64,000 bases of DNA, from NCBI GenBank assembly GCA_964525605.1, contig CAZGKT010000005.1, positions 83,287-147,286 of the forward strand, in the 5' to 3' direction. Under the pieces are notes generated by a model. That model saw only the letters and a program-made list of their open reading frames with translations. It did not search any database and had not been told where the DNA came from. Positions 1 to 8,599 of the stretch are shown here, piece after piece (the first letter of the stretch is position 1; every line of letters begins with the position of its first letter). The position numbers were made by a program, and so were the translations under genes. This DNA comes from CAVTWJ01 sp964525605 (GTDB lineage Bacteria; Oederibacteriota; Muellerivitia; Muellerivitales; Muellerivitaceae).

Positions 1-815
1 CCCGGGTTGGCGGGGTCTTCCACGCTCAGGTTCTTGACCGAAAGGATTACCGGGCCCGCATGGGTTTGAGGGCGGGGATAGAGGCTTTCCACCTTGCGGC
101 CCACCATGTGGCTGATGATCTGGTCCTGGGACAATTCGCTTAAAGGCGCCGTGATGACGGATTTGCCGTCACGTAAGACCGTGACCCGGTCCGCGATTTG
201 GCGCACTTCCTCCAGACGATGGCTGATGTAAATGCAGGAAACGCCCTGGGATTTGAGATGCTTCATAAAATCCAGCAGCCGGGCAGTGTCGGATTCGGTG
301 AGGGCCGCCGTGGGCTCGTCCAAAACCAATATTTCGGCCTTCTTGGAAAGGGCTTTGGCGATCTCGATCATTTGTTGCTGGCCGATGCCCAGTTCTTTGA
401 CGGGTTGGTTTAAATCCACCTTCAGATCCACGAGTTTGAGAGCTTCCTGGGCGTAGACCTGAACCTTGTCCCATTGGATGAAGCCATTGCGGGCCGGTTC
501 CTTGCCCAACACAAGGTTTTCGGCAACGGATAATTGGGGAACCAGGGCCAGTTCTTGGGCGATGAGGGCGATACCGGCTTCCTCCGAGCCTTTCAGGTCA
601 TGAAAACGGACGGGGGTGTTATTGAGTAGGATCTCGCCCTGGTAGGAACCATAGGGGTGATAGCCACAGAGAACTTTGATGAGGGTGCTTTTTCCTGCGC
701 CGTTCTCGCCGCATAGGGCATGTATCTCGCCCTTCTGCAGGTCAAAGGAAACGCCGTCGAGGGCCCGCACGCCGGGAAAGTCTTTGGTGATGGATTTCAG
801 TTCGAGAAGAGCCAT
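1..815 (-). CDS. xylG: Xylose-type sugar ABC transporter ATP-binding protein (partial, 3' end outside window)
   Basis: ATPase subunit of a ribose/xylose-class ABC importer, hydrolysing ATP at the inner membrane. The visible 271 residues contain a complete first nucleotide-binding domain: Walker A GENGAGKST (about 36-44), Q-loop region, a signature variant LGIGQQQ (about 145), Walker B ILVLDEPTAAL (about 165) and switch histidine in ISHRLEE. The family carries two such domains in about 500 residues; here the second begins just before the window edge. It follows a xylF-like gene on the same strand, separated by about 245 bases of repeat sequence. Xylose specificity rests on that neighbour; a related pentose or hexose is possible. 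The permease gene is expected outside the window. Confidence 0.88.
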   Translation of the reverse strand, partial: MALLELKSITKDFPGVRALDGVSFDLQKGEIHALCGENGAGKSTLIKVLCGYHPYGSYQGEILLNNTPVRFHDLKGSEEAGIALIAQELALVPQLSVAENLVLGKEPARNGFIQWDKVQVYAQEALKLVDLKVDLNQPVKELGIGQQQMIEIAKALSKKAEILVLDEPTAALTESDTARLLDFMKHLKSQGVSCIYISHRLEEVRQIADRVTVLRDGKSVITAPLSELSQDQIISHMVGRKVESLYPRPQTHAGPVILSVKNLSVEDPANP

Positions 816-844
816 TCAAGTCCTGTGTTCTTTAGATGTTGTTT

Positions 845-945
845 TCACCTTCTCCCCTAGAGGGAGAAGGATGGGATGAGGGGGGAGAATCCGATCGTAA
901 ACCACCCCTCACCCTACCCTCTCCCTCAAGGGGCGAGGGTTTGGG
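845..945. repeat. Intergenic inverted repeat, family C (CTCCCT/GAGGGAG type)
   Basis: Two pyrimidine-rich and purine-rich arms (cttctcccctagagggagaag, then ctcaccctaccctctccctc) form nested hairpins between xylF and xylG. A close relative lies between the two proton-channel genes of the DAB operon, and a half copy lies inside dabA. It may act as an mRNA stabiliser or attenuator between binding-protein and ATPase genes; that role is inference. Confidence 0.6.
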
Positions 946-980
946 TTGTGCGTCTTGCCAATACCTAGTGGCCTCCGTTG

Positions 981-1062
981 GTAACTGTCAGCTCGCAGTT
1001 CGCGGTTGGCAGTTAGGCTTTAAAAGATTTACCAGCCGACTGCGAACTGTCGACTGTGGACT
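981..1062. repeat. Imperfect inverted repeat, family E, next to the xylF stop
   Basis: Left arm with gctcgcagttcgcggttggc and right arm with ccgactgcgaactgtcgact are approximately reverse complementary around an AT-rich loop. No second copy was seen in the window. It ends at the xylF stop codon and could slow the 3' exonuclease or reduce read-through to xylG. Confidence 0.45.
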
Positions 1063-2068
1063 ATTTTTTGTACACGTCTTCTTTCTTCTGGAAACCATCC
1101 GCGATGACGGTGGAATCGATGTTGTCCTTATCCATCTCTACCGGTTCCAGCAAGATCGACTTCACATCGGCCTTGCCATTGTTTACGGTGGTGGTCGGGT
1201 CGGTGAGGGGTTGTTTTTTCGCGATAGCCACCGCGATCTCCGCCGCCTTTTCGGCCAGCTTCTTGATGGGTTTATAAACGGTCATGCTCTGGGTGCCCGC
1301 CACGATGCGCTGACAGCCCGCCAGGTCCGCATCTTGCCCCGACACCAGCACCTTGCCCGCCAGGTTCTGCTCGGCCAGGGCCTGGATGGCGCCCCCCGCC
1401 GTGCCGTCATTGGAAACCACCACCGCGTCCACCTGGTTATTGTTCTTGGTCAGGGCGTTTTCCATGATCTGAAGTGCCTTGACCGGAAGCCAATCGTCGG
1501 CCCATTGGTCGGTTACGATCTTGATATCGCCTTTCTTGACGAGCGGATCGAGTACCTTCATCTGGCCTTTGCGGAAAAGAATCGCGTTGTTGTCGGTGGG
1601 GGCCCCGCCAATGAGGACATAATTTCCCTTGGGTTTGCGCTTTACTAAATAATCGGCCTGGAATTCGCCCACCTTGACGTTGTCGAAGGAAACATAGAGG
1701 TCGAGGTCCGAATCCATGATGAGACGGTCATAGGCGATGACGGGCACGCCCAGTTTGTGGGCCGAATCCACGATGGTGGCCATGCTCTTGCCGTTGTGGG
1801 GAACCACCACCAGCACATTCACACCCTCGGTCAGCAGGTTTTCGGCCTGGGAATTCTGCAGGGCGTCATTGGAATTGGCGGCCTGAACTTCCACTTCTGC
1901 GCCCAGTTCCTGCGCCTTAGCCACAAAGAGGTCGCGGTCGTGCTGCCAGCGTTCTTCCTTTAAGGTATCGAGACAGAGGCCGATCTTGATCTTTCCCGCG
2001 CCTGGTTTGCCGCATCCGGCCAGTGAGATGAGAGCCAAACCAAGAACGAGCAAGGTTTTCAAACGCAT
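1061..2068 (-). CDS. xylF: D-xylose-type periplasmic sugar-binding lipoprotein
   Basis: Substrate-binding protein of a pentose ABC importer. The N-terminus is a lipoprotein signal (hydrophobic stretch, lipobox LAGC, Cys19), so the mature protein is likely tethered to a membrane. The body is a type I periplasmic-binding fold: KIGLCLDTLKEERWQHDRD near the start, ANSNDALQNSQ, VVVPHNG, AYDRLI and YVSFDNVKVGE, a pattern close to XylF. Length of 335 residues is normal. The start ATG is preceded by GGAGG at good spacing. It is the first gene of the minus-strand unit with xylG. Binding of xylose is inferred from the family; an uncommon pentose is possible. Confidence 0.87.
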   Translation of the reverse strand: MRLKTLLVLGLALISLAGCGKPGAGKIKIGLCLDTLKEERWQHDRDLFVAKAQELGAEVEVQAANSNDALQNSQAENLLTEGVNVLVVVPHNGKSMATIVDSAHKLGVPVIAYDRLIMDSDLDLYVSFDNVKVGEFQADYLVKRKPKGNYVLIGGAPTDNNAILFRKGQMKVLDPLVKKGDIKIVTDQWADDWLPVKALQIMENALTKNNNQVDAVVVSNDGTAGGAIQALAEQNLAGKVLVSGQDADLAGCQRIVAGTQSMTVYKPIKKLAEKAAEIAVAIAKKQPLTDPTTTVNNGKADVKSILLEPVEMDKDNIDSTVIADGFQKKEDVYKK

Positions 2069-2101
2069 GGATGCCTCCGGAAATTTGGACTAACGGAAAG
2101 G

Positions 2102-2107
2102 ATTATA
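2102..2107 (-). promoter_or_regulatory. Putative -10 box of the xylF promoter
   Basis: On the minus strand TATAAT lies about 34 bases before the xylF start, followed by the GGAGG ribosome binding site. No convincing -35 box is seen at 16-18 bases, so an activator may be needed. This is pattern-based only. Confidence 0.4.
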
Positions 2108-2189
2108 GGACAGGTTGTTCGGAGGGGATAAAACCTTTGTTAAAAGGGAAACCCATGCCTTAGCTTCTTTCCTCCCTTACAATAAGTTC

Positions 2190-4325
2190 ATGGATTCATT
2201 CTATTCCCCGGGAACAAAGCGCTTTCCTCGTTTGGTTTTCTTTTCCCTGTGGTTGATCTGGTTGGTTTGGCTGACCCACCACTACTTCGCCCATTCACCC
2301 TTTCTGGGTATGGGATTCATGGATACGCTCCTAAGCGATCTACGGGATGCCCGGGGGGCCATCGCCCTGACGACCTTTGTCTTATTTATCAAAACGCTTC
2401 TTCTAGACCTGGCTTTCTTGTTGGTGTTTTGGGCCTGGGGTTTTCGTCTCGGAAAAATTCTTGGGCTTCGGGGAATGGGGCCCATGGCGCCTATCCTCGA
2501 AACGGCATTGGGGATGGCTCTCGTCCAGATCTTCTGGGTCGGATGGGGTCTCAACCGGCTTTGGTTTGAATGGCTCATTTTCCCCTTGGCGTTATTTGCT
2601 CTGGGAATGGCGCTGTGGGATGTTTCCCAGATATTTTTAAAAGGGAAAACCTCCGTTTTTCCCTTCCAGTCCTCTCCTTTTGATCGATGGTTGGGAGGGC
2701 TCTGCCTGTTGACGATCCTTTTTTCGCTCGGCCAGGCCGCCCTGCCGGATGTTTATTTCGACAGCCTGACTTACCACCTCTTCGCTTTGCGCGGCTGGCT
2801 GCAGACCCATGGGTTCAGCAACTTGTCCACGAACCTCTACACCGCCTTTCCCTTCGGGGGGGAGATGGATTTTCTGGGCGCTTTTCATTGGGGTTCCAGC
2901 GAGGCCGCGAAGGGATTAAATGTTTTTATTTTAGTTCTCCTCGTTTTGGCGGCGGGAACATGGGTGTGGGAGGAGGGCGGGAAAAACTCGGCTTTCCTGG
3001 CGGCGGGTCTGGTCTTGGGGTTTCCCCTGCTCGTGTCGGGGGCCTGGACCGCCCAGGTGGATCTGATGCAGGCGTTTTTGACGCTTCTGTTTTTCTATTG
3101 CTTGAGTCACGCCGGTTCTTCTATAGAACCGGTGCAAACAAATCATGGGCCTCGACTTGTGGTCTCGGCCCAGTGGGCCTGGATCACGGGTATCTTGGGG
3201 GGCGCCATTCTGGCGGTGAAGTACACCGCCCTTCTGAGCTTGGGGGTGGGGTTTTTGGTTTGGGGGACGGCCCTTTATCCCGCGATCAGGAAAAAGCCTA
3301 CCCTGATTTGGGGTTGGGTGGTTCCACCCCTCTTTCTGTTTCTTCCCTGGCTTTTGAAAAACTGGGTCTATACCGCCAACCCCCTTTATCCCTATTTCGC
3401 CTCCTGGTTCGGGGGCCACGGTCTGCCTGGGGAACAGATGGCTCAGCTGATGCAGGACCATGTTCAATCCTTCGGGCCGGGTGAAACCTTTTTGCTCTGG
3501 GCCCGAAGGGTTTTCACCCGGGATCTGGACAAGACCATCTCTCCCGTTCTCTTTTCCTTTTTACCCCTCCTTCTGCTCGTTCCAAGGGCCAAGGGACTCG
3601 CCATGAAGTTACTGGCCGTGGGATTCCTGACCCTTTTTCTGAGCTTGGCCGTGACCCATCAGTTAAGACTGGGGCTGGGGGGGCTGGTGACCTGCTTCGT
3701 GGGAATGAGCCTTTATGGCGAATCGTATTTGGAAAGTGGTTATCGGAAGGTTTGGAAGGGGGCCATACTCGTTTTCTTTGTTTTGAATCTCACTTCGCTA
3801 TTTCGGTTGGGCTTTCTTTTCTACGGGGATGGGAGGGTTTGGGACGGGGCTGAAAGCCGTCAGGATTATTTAACCCACTGCGCCCAAACCGCCACCTATT
3901 ACCCCCTGGCCCAGGCTTGCGACAGATGCTTTTTTCCTCATGAAAAACTGTTGGTGGCGGGGGATGCTCGCGGGCTCTATTACCCCCGGCCGGTCATGAC
4001 CAACAGCGCGTTTGACGTTCAGGTGATGGCGGATTTGGCCCGGCAAAGGCCGGATGGGGATGGGATTGCCCTGGGGCTTCGAGAAATGGGAGTGGAGGGC
4101 CTGGTGGTGGCGAAGGAAGAGGGAGCCCGCTTGTCGAGGACCTATTCCCAATACCCCCTGACGGATGAACAGTGGGGAAAGATCGATAACTTTGTTCAGC
4201 GACATACTCGATTGGTGGAGCAGACCCCGTTGGGTGGCCTCTACCGCATTTCACCGGAACCCCTGCCCAAGCAAACGCCGGTCCTCGATCTTTTTCTTTG
4301 TTTCAAGCCCCTTTCGGGCTCCTGA
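2190..4325 (+). CDS. Multi-pass membrane protein, GT-C glycosyltransferase-like
   Basis: Large polytopic inner-membrane protein with about a dozen hydrophobic segments and a C-terminal soluble region of about 120 residues. After the first segments, FDSLTYHLFALRGWL resembles the acidic loop of the ArnT/PMT (GT-C) superfamily, which moves sugars from polyprenyl-phosphate donors to acceptors on the outer face. The exact acceptor cannot be told. The open frame reaches back to a TTG at 2115, but the internal ATG at 2190 fits the start of the hydrophobic N-terminus better; a TACAAT box just before it could be a promoter for a nearly leaderless message. It is divergent from xylF and directly upstream of glmU. 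I would not assign a specific function. Confidence 0.6.
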   Translation: MDSFYSPGTKRFPRLVFFSLWLIWLVWLTHHYFAHSPFLGMGFMDTLLSDLRDARGAIALTTFVLFIKTLLLDLAFLLVFWAWGFRLGKILGLRGMGPMAPILETALGMALVQIFWVGWGLNRLWFEWLIFPLALFALGMALWDVSQIFLKGKTSVFPFQSSPFDRWLGGLCLLTILFSLGQAALPDVYFDSLTYHLFALRGWLQTHGFSNLSTNLYTAFPFGGEMDFLGAFHWGSSEAAKGLNVFILVLLVLAAGTWVWEEGGKNSAFLAAGLVLGFPLLVSGAWTAQVDLMQAFLTLLFFYCLSHAGSSIEPVQTNHGPRLVVSAQWAWITGILGGAILAVKYTALLSLGVGFLVWGTALYPAIRKKPTLIWGWVVPPLFLFLPWLLKNWVYTANPLYPYFASWFGGHGLPGEQMAQLMQDHVQSFGPGETFLLWARRVFTRDLDKTISPVLFSFLPLLLLVPRAKGLAMKLLAVGFLTLFLSLAVTHQLRLGLGGLVTCFVGMSLYGESYLESGYRKVWKGAILVFFVLNLTSLFRLGFLFYGDGRVWDGAESRQDYLTHCAQTATYYPLAQACDRCFFPHEKLLVAGDARGLYYPRPVMTNSAFDVQVMADLARQRPDGDGIALGLREMGVEGLVVAKEEGARLSRTYSQYPLTDEQWGKIDNFVQRHTRLVEQTPLGGLYRISPEPLPKQTPVLDLFLCFKPLSGS

Positions 4326-4350
4326 TATTACGTTCCCGCCCCAACTCTCT

Positions 4351-4359
4351 TGTTAGAAT
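4351..4359 (+). promoter_or_regulatory. Extended -10 promoter element before glmU
   Basis: TGTTAGAAT matches the extended -10 form TGnTATAAT with one mismatch and sits about 34 bases before the glmU start. The -35 region is weak, as is common for extended -10 promoters. Confidence 0.4.
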
Positions 4360-4392
4360 AAGCCCGTTTCCATTCCTTTCCTGGAGGCGTCC

Positions 4393-5754
4393 ATGGCTGC
4401 ACCCCTGGTCGTGATCATCCTGGCGGCGGGCGAAGGCACCCGCATGAATTCCAAACTACCCAAGGTTCTCCACGAGGTCGCGGGCTGGCCCATGATCGAC
4501 TACGTCTTGGCCAACGCCCGGGCGGTATCGCCCGTAACCATTTACGCGGTAGTGGGGGCCCATTCCGAACAAGTGGTAAAGCACTTGGGCAAGGAAGTCG
4601 TGCCGGTTCTACAAAAGGAAAGGCTGGGCACGGGGCACGCGGTAATGGGCGTGGCTCCTAAACTGAAAAAGTTCACGGGGGACGTTTTGGTTTTGAGCGG
4701 GGACAACTGCATGGTGCGGTCCCAGACCCTGCTCGCGCTGAGGCAGTTCCACCGCCTGCGGGGCGGAGCCGCCACCCTGTTGACCGCTCGCGTGGAAGAC
4801 CCCTACGGTTACGGACGCATTGTCCGGGGCGCTGAGGGACAGGTGGAACGCATCGTGGAAGAAAAAGACGCCTCGGAAAGCCAAAGGCGGATCAACGAGA
4901 TCAACGCGGGCGTTTATATGTTCAAGGCTCCCGATCTTTTGAAGGTTCTCAAAGAACTCAAACCCAACAACGCCAAGGGGGAATATTACCTGACCGACAC
5001 CATCCAGGGGATTCTACGAACCGGGGGAAAGGTCGAGGCCCTCATGGTGCCCGACCGCTCCGAGGTGCTGGGCATCAATGACCGCGCCCAGCTTTCCCAG
5101 GCCCATCGAACCCTCAACCTTCGCCGGGTGGAAGACCACCAGCGGGAAGGGGTGACCTTTCTCGGGCCCCAGGCCGTGGAGATTGGTCCGGAGGTCGTGA
5201 TTGGAAAGGATACGGTGATTGAAACGGGAGTCACCCTTTCGGGTAAGGCCGTGATCGGCGAGGACTGCCGGATCGAGCGGGGAAGCGTGGTTCATTCCTC
5301 GACCCTGGGAAAGGGCGTGGTGGTGAAATCCTCTCGGATCATGGAAAGTAAAATGGGGGACGGGTGCGACGCCGGGCCTTTTGCCCATGTGCGCGGCGGA
5401 AGTGTCCTTGCCAAGGGCGTACATGTGGGAACCAACACCGAACTCAAGGGAGCGAAGATTGGAGACGGCTCCAAGGTGGGGCATTTCTCCTATGTGGGGG
5501 ACGCGACCCTGGGCAAGAACGTGAACGTGGGGGCGGGCTGCGTGTTCGCCAACTATGACGGAAAGAACAAGCATCCGTGCAAGGTGGGGGATGGGGCTTT
5601 CCTGGGAAGCAATTCGACCCTGGTGGCTCCGATTACCATCGGTACAGGTGCCGTGGTGGGAGCGGGCGCAGTGGTGACGAAGAATGTTCCGAACAGAGCG
5701 GTCGTGGCGGGGGTGCCCGCCAAACCACTGGGGACAAAAATGAAGAAGGGTTAA
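4393..5754 (+). CDS. glmU: Bifunctional UDP-N-acetylglucosamine pyrophosphorylase / glucosamine-1-phosphate acetyltransferase
   Basis: Makes UDP-GlcNAc for peptidoglycan and lipopolysaccharide. It acetylates glucosamine-1-phosphate with acetyl-CoA, then couples the product to UTP, in the cytoplasm. The N-terminal half has the nucleotidyltransferase motif LAAGEGTRMNSKLPKVLHEV (about 11-30); the C-terminal half is a left-handed beta-helix of hexapeptide repeats with the acetyltransferase residues in KVGHFSYVGD and FANYDGK. Length of 453 is typical. The ATG follows GGAGG at 8 bases. It heads the order glmU-prs-rplY-pth, widely conserved in bacteria, although the 270-base gap to prs suggests a separate promoter there. 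Confidence 0.97.
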   Translation: MAAPLVVIILAAGEGTRMNSKLPKVLHEVAGWPMIDYVLANARAVSPVTIYAVVGAHSEQVVKHLGKEVVPVLQKERLGTGHAVMGVAPKLKKFTGDVLVLSGDNCMVRSQTLLALRQFHRLRGGAATLLTARVEDPYGYGRIVRGAEGQVERIVEEKDASESQRRINEINAGVYMFKAPDLLKVLKELKPNNAKGEYYLTDTIQGILRTGGKVEALMVPDRSEVLGINDRAQLSQAHRTLNLRRVEDHQREGVTFLGPQAVEIGPEVVIGKDTVIETGVTLSGKAVIGEDCRIERGSVVHSSTLGKGVVVKSSRIMESKMGDGCDAGPFAHVRGGSVLAKGVHVGTNTELKGAKIGDGSKVGHFSYVGDATLGKNVNVGAGCVFANYDGKNKHPCKVGDGAFLGSNSTLVAPITIGTGAVVGAGAVVTKNVPNRAVVAGVPAKPLGTKMKKG

Positions 5755-5763
5755 AGAAGAAAT

Positions 5764-5940
5764 ACCAACTTCAAACACAAAGCCACGAAGGCACTGAGAA
5801 AATCATTTGTTTTATTAACAACTATCCAGGCTTTTCTTGGTGTCTTTGTCCGCCTTAACCCGAAGGGTTAAGGCAATCAGGACTATACCGACATCCATTA
5901 ATGATTTATAGCGGGTCGGCATGTGACTTCGTGTTGGATT
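5764..5940. repeat. Long inverted repeat, family A, between glmU and prs
   Basis: The left arm (caaacacaaagccacgaagg) and right arm (gtgacttcgtgttgga) are imperfect complements about 130 bases apart. The same arms occur upstream of pth, so this is a dispersed element. The loop contains a perfect small hairpin. It fills most of the 270-base gap; no gene is seen in it. Confidence 0.6.
5852..5874. repeat. Perfect hairpin with CGAA-type loop between glmU and prs
   Basis: Ten-base arms GCCTTAACCC / GGGTTAAGGC around a short loop. No T-tract follows on either strand, so a simple intrinsic terminator is unlikely. It may be the inner part of the surrounding family A repeat or a processing site in the message. 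Confidence 0.5.
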
Positions 5941-6027
5941 TTAGTTTTTGTTTTTTCCTTGGTTATTGAGGGTGTTTTTCTTAACATGAACGCCCTGTGA
6001 AATCGAAGTAAATAGATAGGAGATCGC

Positions 6028-6996
6028 ATGGTCAGAACGGGCGGATCGAACGGCTTGAAAATATTTACGGGCACGGCCAATCCCGAACTGGCGAAAAGCA
6101 TCTCCGAGAACCTCAAGACTCCATTGGGCGATTTAATGGTGAGCCGGTTTTCCGAAGGTGAAATCCGGGTCAAGATCAACGAGGATGTGAGGGGCCGGGA
6201 CGTTTTCATCATCCAGCCCACCTGCCCGCCCGTGAACGACAACGTGGTGGAATTGCTCATCATGTTGGACGCCTTCCGAAGGGCCAGCGCCCGCCGCATC
6301 ACCGCCGTGCTCCCCTACTATGGATACGCCAGGCAGGACCGCAAGGACCAGCCCCGCGTGCCCATTACCGCCAAGCTGATGGCCAACATCATCACCGAGG
6401 CGGGGGCCGACCGGGTTCTCACCATGGACTTGCACGCCCAGCAGATTCAGGGATTTTTCGACATCCCGGTGGATCACCTGTACGCCTTCCCGGTCATGGT
6501 TTCCTACATCCGCCAGAAAAAATTGAAAGACCTGGTCATCGTTTCGCCTGACGTGGGCGGCATCAAGATGGCCCGGGCCTATGCCAAGGGTCTGGACGCC
6601 GAACTGGCGATCGTGGACAAGCGCCGGATGGGGCCCAACGAGGTGGAAGCCATGAACCTGATCGGCGACGTGCGGGGCAAGACCGTGCTGGTTCCCGACG
6701 ACATGATCGCGACCGCCGGCTCGCTGGCCGAGGCCGTGAACGCCCTGGTGAAATTCGGGGCCAAGGATATCTACGCCTGCTGTACCCACGCGATTTTGTC
6801 GGGAAATGCCGTGGAAAGGATCAATAATTCCGTCTTGAAAGAAGTGGTCATTACGGATACCATTCCCCTTCCTCCGGAGAAGCGGATCGATAAAATCAAG
6901 GTTCTTCCGGTGGCTCCCCTTTTGGGGGAGGCGATCCTCCGAATCCACAACGAAGAATCCATTAGTTCCTTGTTCGACGATTTAGGATCCAACTAA
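6028..6996 (+). CDS. prs: Ribose-phosphate pyrophosphokinase (PRPP synthetase)
   Basis: Transfers pyrophosphate from ATP to ribose-5-phosphate to form PRPP for nucleotide, histidine and tryptophan synthesis. Class I hallmarks are present: the YARQDRK flexible loop (about 105), the PRPP synthetase signature DLHAQQIQGFFDIPVDH (about 137-153), and the PRPP-binding loop PDDMIATAGS (about 223). Length of 322 residues is normal. AGGAG precedes the ATG at 6 bases. It sits between glmU and rplY in the conserved block, with about 75 bases to rplY, so co-transcription with rplY is likely. Confidence 0.97.
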   Translation: MVRTGGSNGLKIFTGTANPELAKSISENLKTPLGDLMVSRFSEGEIRVKINEDVRGRDVFIIQPTCPPVNDNVVELLIMLDAFRRASARRITAVLPYYGYARQDRKDQPRVPITAKLMANIITEAGADRVLTMDLHAQQIQGFFDIPVDHLYAFPVMVSYIRQKKLKDLVIVSPDVGGIKMARAYAKGLDAELAIVDKRRMGPNEVEAMNLIGDVRGKTVLVPDDMIATAGSLAEAVNALVKFGAKDIYACCTHAILSGNAVERINNSVLKEVVITDTIPLPPEKRIDKIKVLPVAPLLGEAILRIHNEESISSLFDDLGSN

Positions 6997-7073
6997 ACCA
7001 CACATTCAAAGAAACTTGCGATACGTAACCGCTGAGCACGCGCGGATACGCCCCAAGAAGGAGCCGTTCCGAA

Positions 7074-7802
7074 ATGAAACAGATACCGTTGGCCGCTAAA
7101 GTCAGAACCGTGAAGGGAAGTAGCCGGGCCCGCCGTTTGCGCAATACCGGGTTCGTTCCCGCCGAGATCTACGGGCACAAAGAAACCAACCAATCCATCG
7201 AGGTGAACGAGAAGGATCTGACCAAGATCCTGCAGTCCACCCGCGGGGAAAACATCTTTTTTACCCTGAATGTCGAGGGCAAGACCGGGGACCCGGTTTT
7301 GGCGGTCATCAAGGAAATCCAGTTCAACAAGACCTCGGGCTCGATCCTGCATGCCGACTTCCATAAGGTCAACATGAACGAGAAGATCCGAATCAAAGTG
7401 CCCCTGCGCATCGTGAACGCTGAGATTTGCGCGGGCGTCAAGGCCGCGGGAACCCTCCAGGTTGCCATGCGTACCCTGGAAGTGCAGTGCTTGCCGGCCC
7501 AGATTCCCGAGCACATCGACGTGGACGTCATTGCCCTGGAGATCAACCAGTCCCTCCACGTGTCCGACCTGAAACTGCCCGAGGGCCTCAAGCCCACGCA
7601 AAGCCTGGGCAGTGTGGTCGCTTCCGTGGCCGAGCAGATGGCCGAGGAAGTCAAGGCTGTGGTCGCTCCTGTTGAAGGCGCGCCGACCGCTCCTGTCGCC
7701 GGGGAACCGGAAGTTCTCACCGCCAAGAAGCCAGAAGAGGGCGACGCCGAGGCCAAGCCTGGCGATAAGAAAGCCGGAGAGAAAAAAGCCGAGAAGAAAT
7801 AA
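7074..7802 (+). CDS. rplY: 50S ribosomal protein L25, long CTC form
   Basis: Binds 5S rRNA in the large ribosomal subunit. The N-terminal 90 residues match the L25 domain (LAAKVRTVKGSSRARRLRNT, then VPAEIYG, FNKTSG and LHADFHKVN); the middle is the TL5/CTC C-terminal beta domain (about 100-185). The last 50 residues form a low-complexity tail rich in Ala, Glu, Pro and Lys, as in many long L25 proteins. Length of 242 fits CTC rather than the short enterobacterial form. An AAGGAG lies about 10 bases before the ATG. A strong terminator follows. Confidence 0.95.
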   Translation: MKQIPLAAKVRTVKGSSRARRLRNTGFVPAEIYGHKETNQSIEVNEKDLTKILQSTRGENIFFTLNVEGKTGDPVLAVIKEIQFNKTSGSILHADFHKVNMNEKIRIKVPLRIVNAEICAGVKAAGTLQVAMRTLEVQCLPAQIPEHIDVDVIALEINQSLHVSDLKLPEGLKPTQSLGSVVASVAEQMAEEVKAVVAPVEGAPTAPVAGEPEVLTAKKPEEGDAEAKPGDKKAGEKKAEKK

Positions 7803-7830
7803 CGACCTTGTTGCAGGCAGGGCTGTTCTT

Positions 7831-7875
7831 GACGCGGAAGGCGGGCGAAAGCCTCCTTCCGCGTTTTTGTTTTAA
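7831..7875 (+). terminator. Intrinsic terminator after rplY
   Basis: Stem GACGCGGAAGG / CCTTCCGCGT with an internal GCGAAAGC cap, followed by TTTTTGTTTT. This is a classical Rho-independent signal about 30 bases after the rplY stop, and should end the prs-rplY message before pth. Confidence 0.85.
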
Positions 7876-7891
7876 GGCAAAAAAGCTACAT

Positions 7892-8000
7892 CCAACCCAA
7901 AGACAATAAGCCACAAAGAACGGCAAAGAGGATATTGGCCTTTAACCAAGTCTTGGTTTGATTTACTTTGTGTCTTCGTGACTTCGTGTTGGAAGTTGAA
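7892..8000. repeat. Long inverted repeat, family A, upstream of pth
   Basis: The left arm (ccaacccaaagacaataagc, ccacaaagaac) and right arm (ctttgtgtcttcgtgacttc, gtgttggaag) pair imperfectly. The right arm is close to the element between glmU and prs. It occupies the space between the rplY terminator and pth, so it is likely part of the pth leader. Confidence 0.6.
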
Positions 8001-8024
8001 CTTTTTTTCTGCGGGGGCAGTCGG

Positions 8025-8597
8025 ATGGCAAAAGAAACTTGGATCGTGGCCGGTTTGGGCAACCCGGGCGAGAACTACCGCAACACCCGCCATAACGTAG
8101 GTTTCCGCGTGGTCGAGGCCCTTGCCGTCAAACACAACGCGCGCGTGAAGGAAAAGGGCAAGGCCCTATTCGGGTCCATCACCCTTTTCGACAAGGAAGT
8201 CGTCCTGTTTTTCCCCCAGACTTTCATGAACGAATCGGGCCAAGCCCTCGGGCCCTATGTCCATTACTATCAAATTCCCGTGAACCGGGTCCTGGTCGTA
8301 TCCGACGATCTGGATCTTCCCGTCGGCAAGACCCGATTGAAGACATCGGGCGGTTCGGGTGGGCACCATGGATTGGATTCGGTCATCGCGCATTTGGGTT
8401 CGAAGGATTTTCCCCGTTTGCGGTTAGGCGTCGGCAAGCCTCCCTCCGCGGAGGAAGGGCCGGATCATGTTTTGTCCGGGTTTAAGCCGGAGGAAAAGCC
8501 CTTGATCGACGCCGCCATCGAACGGGCTCGGGACGGGGTGGAGTTGTTCTTGGAAAAGGGCGCGGACGCGGCCATGCGGGAAATGAATAAAGACTGA
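8025..8597 (+). CDS. pth: Peptidyl-tRNA hydrolase
   Basis: Cleaves peptidyl-tRNA released by stalled ribosomes, recycling tRNA in the cytoplasm. Motifs are clear: AGLGNPGENY (about 8-17) with the binding Asn, TRHNVGF with the catalytic His (about 23), FPQTFMNESG (about 65) and SDDLDLPVGK with the catalytic Asp (about 95), then GGHHGLDSVI. Length of 190 residues is normal. The open frame extends upstream to 7968, but those codons lie in the repeat arm, and family alignments begin at MAKETW, so 8025 is chosen. It follows glmU, prs and rplY in a common gene order and converges on the next gene. Confidence 0.95.
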   Translation: MAKETWIVAGLGNPGENYRNTRHNVGFRVVEALAVKHNARVKEKGKALFGSITLFDKEVVLFFPQTFMNESGQALGPYVHYYQIPVNRVLVVSDDLDLPVGKTRLKTSGGSGGHHGLDSVIAHLGSKDFPRLRLGVGKPPSAEEGPDHVLSGFKPEEKPLIDAAIERARDGVELFLEKGADAAMREMNKD

Positions 8598-8599
8598 TC

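Noticed and set aside
836..1648. Long open frame on the plus strand opposite xylF
   Set aside because: It runs antisense to a well-supported xylF gene and through two inverted repeats, with no recognisable protein features.
5852..5874. Hairpin after glmU as an intrinsic terminator
   Set aside because: The stem is perfect but no T-run follows on either strand; listed as a repeat instead.
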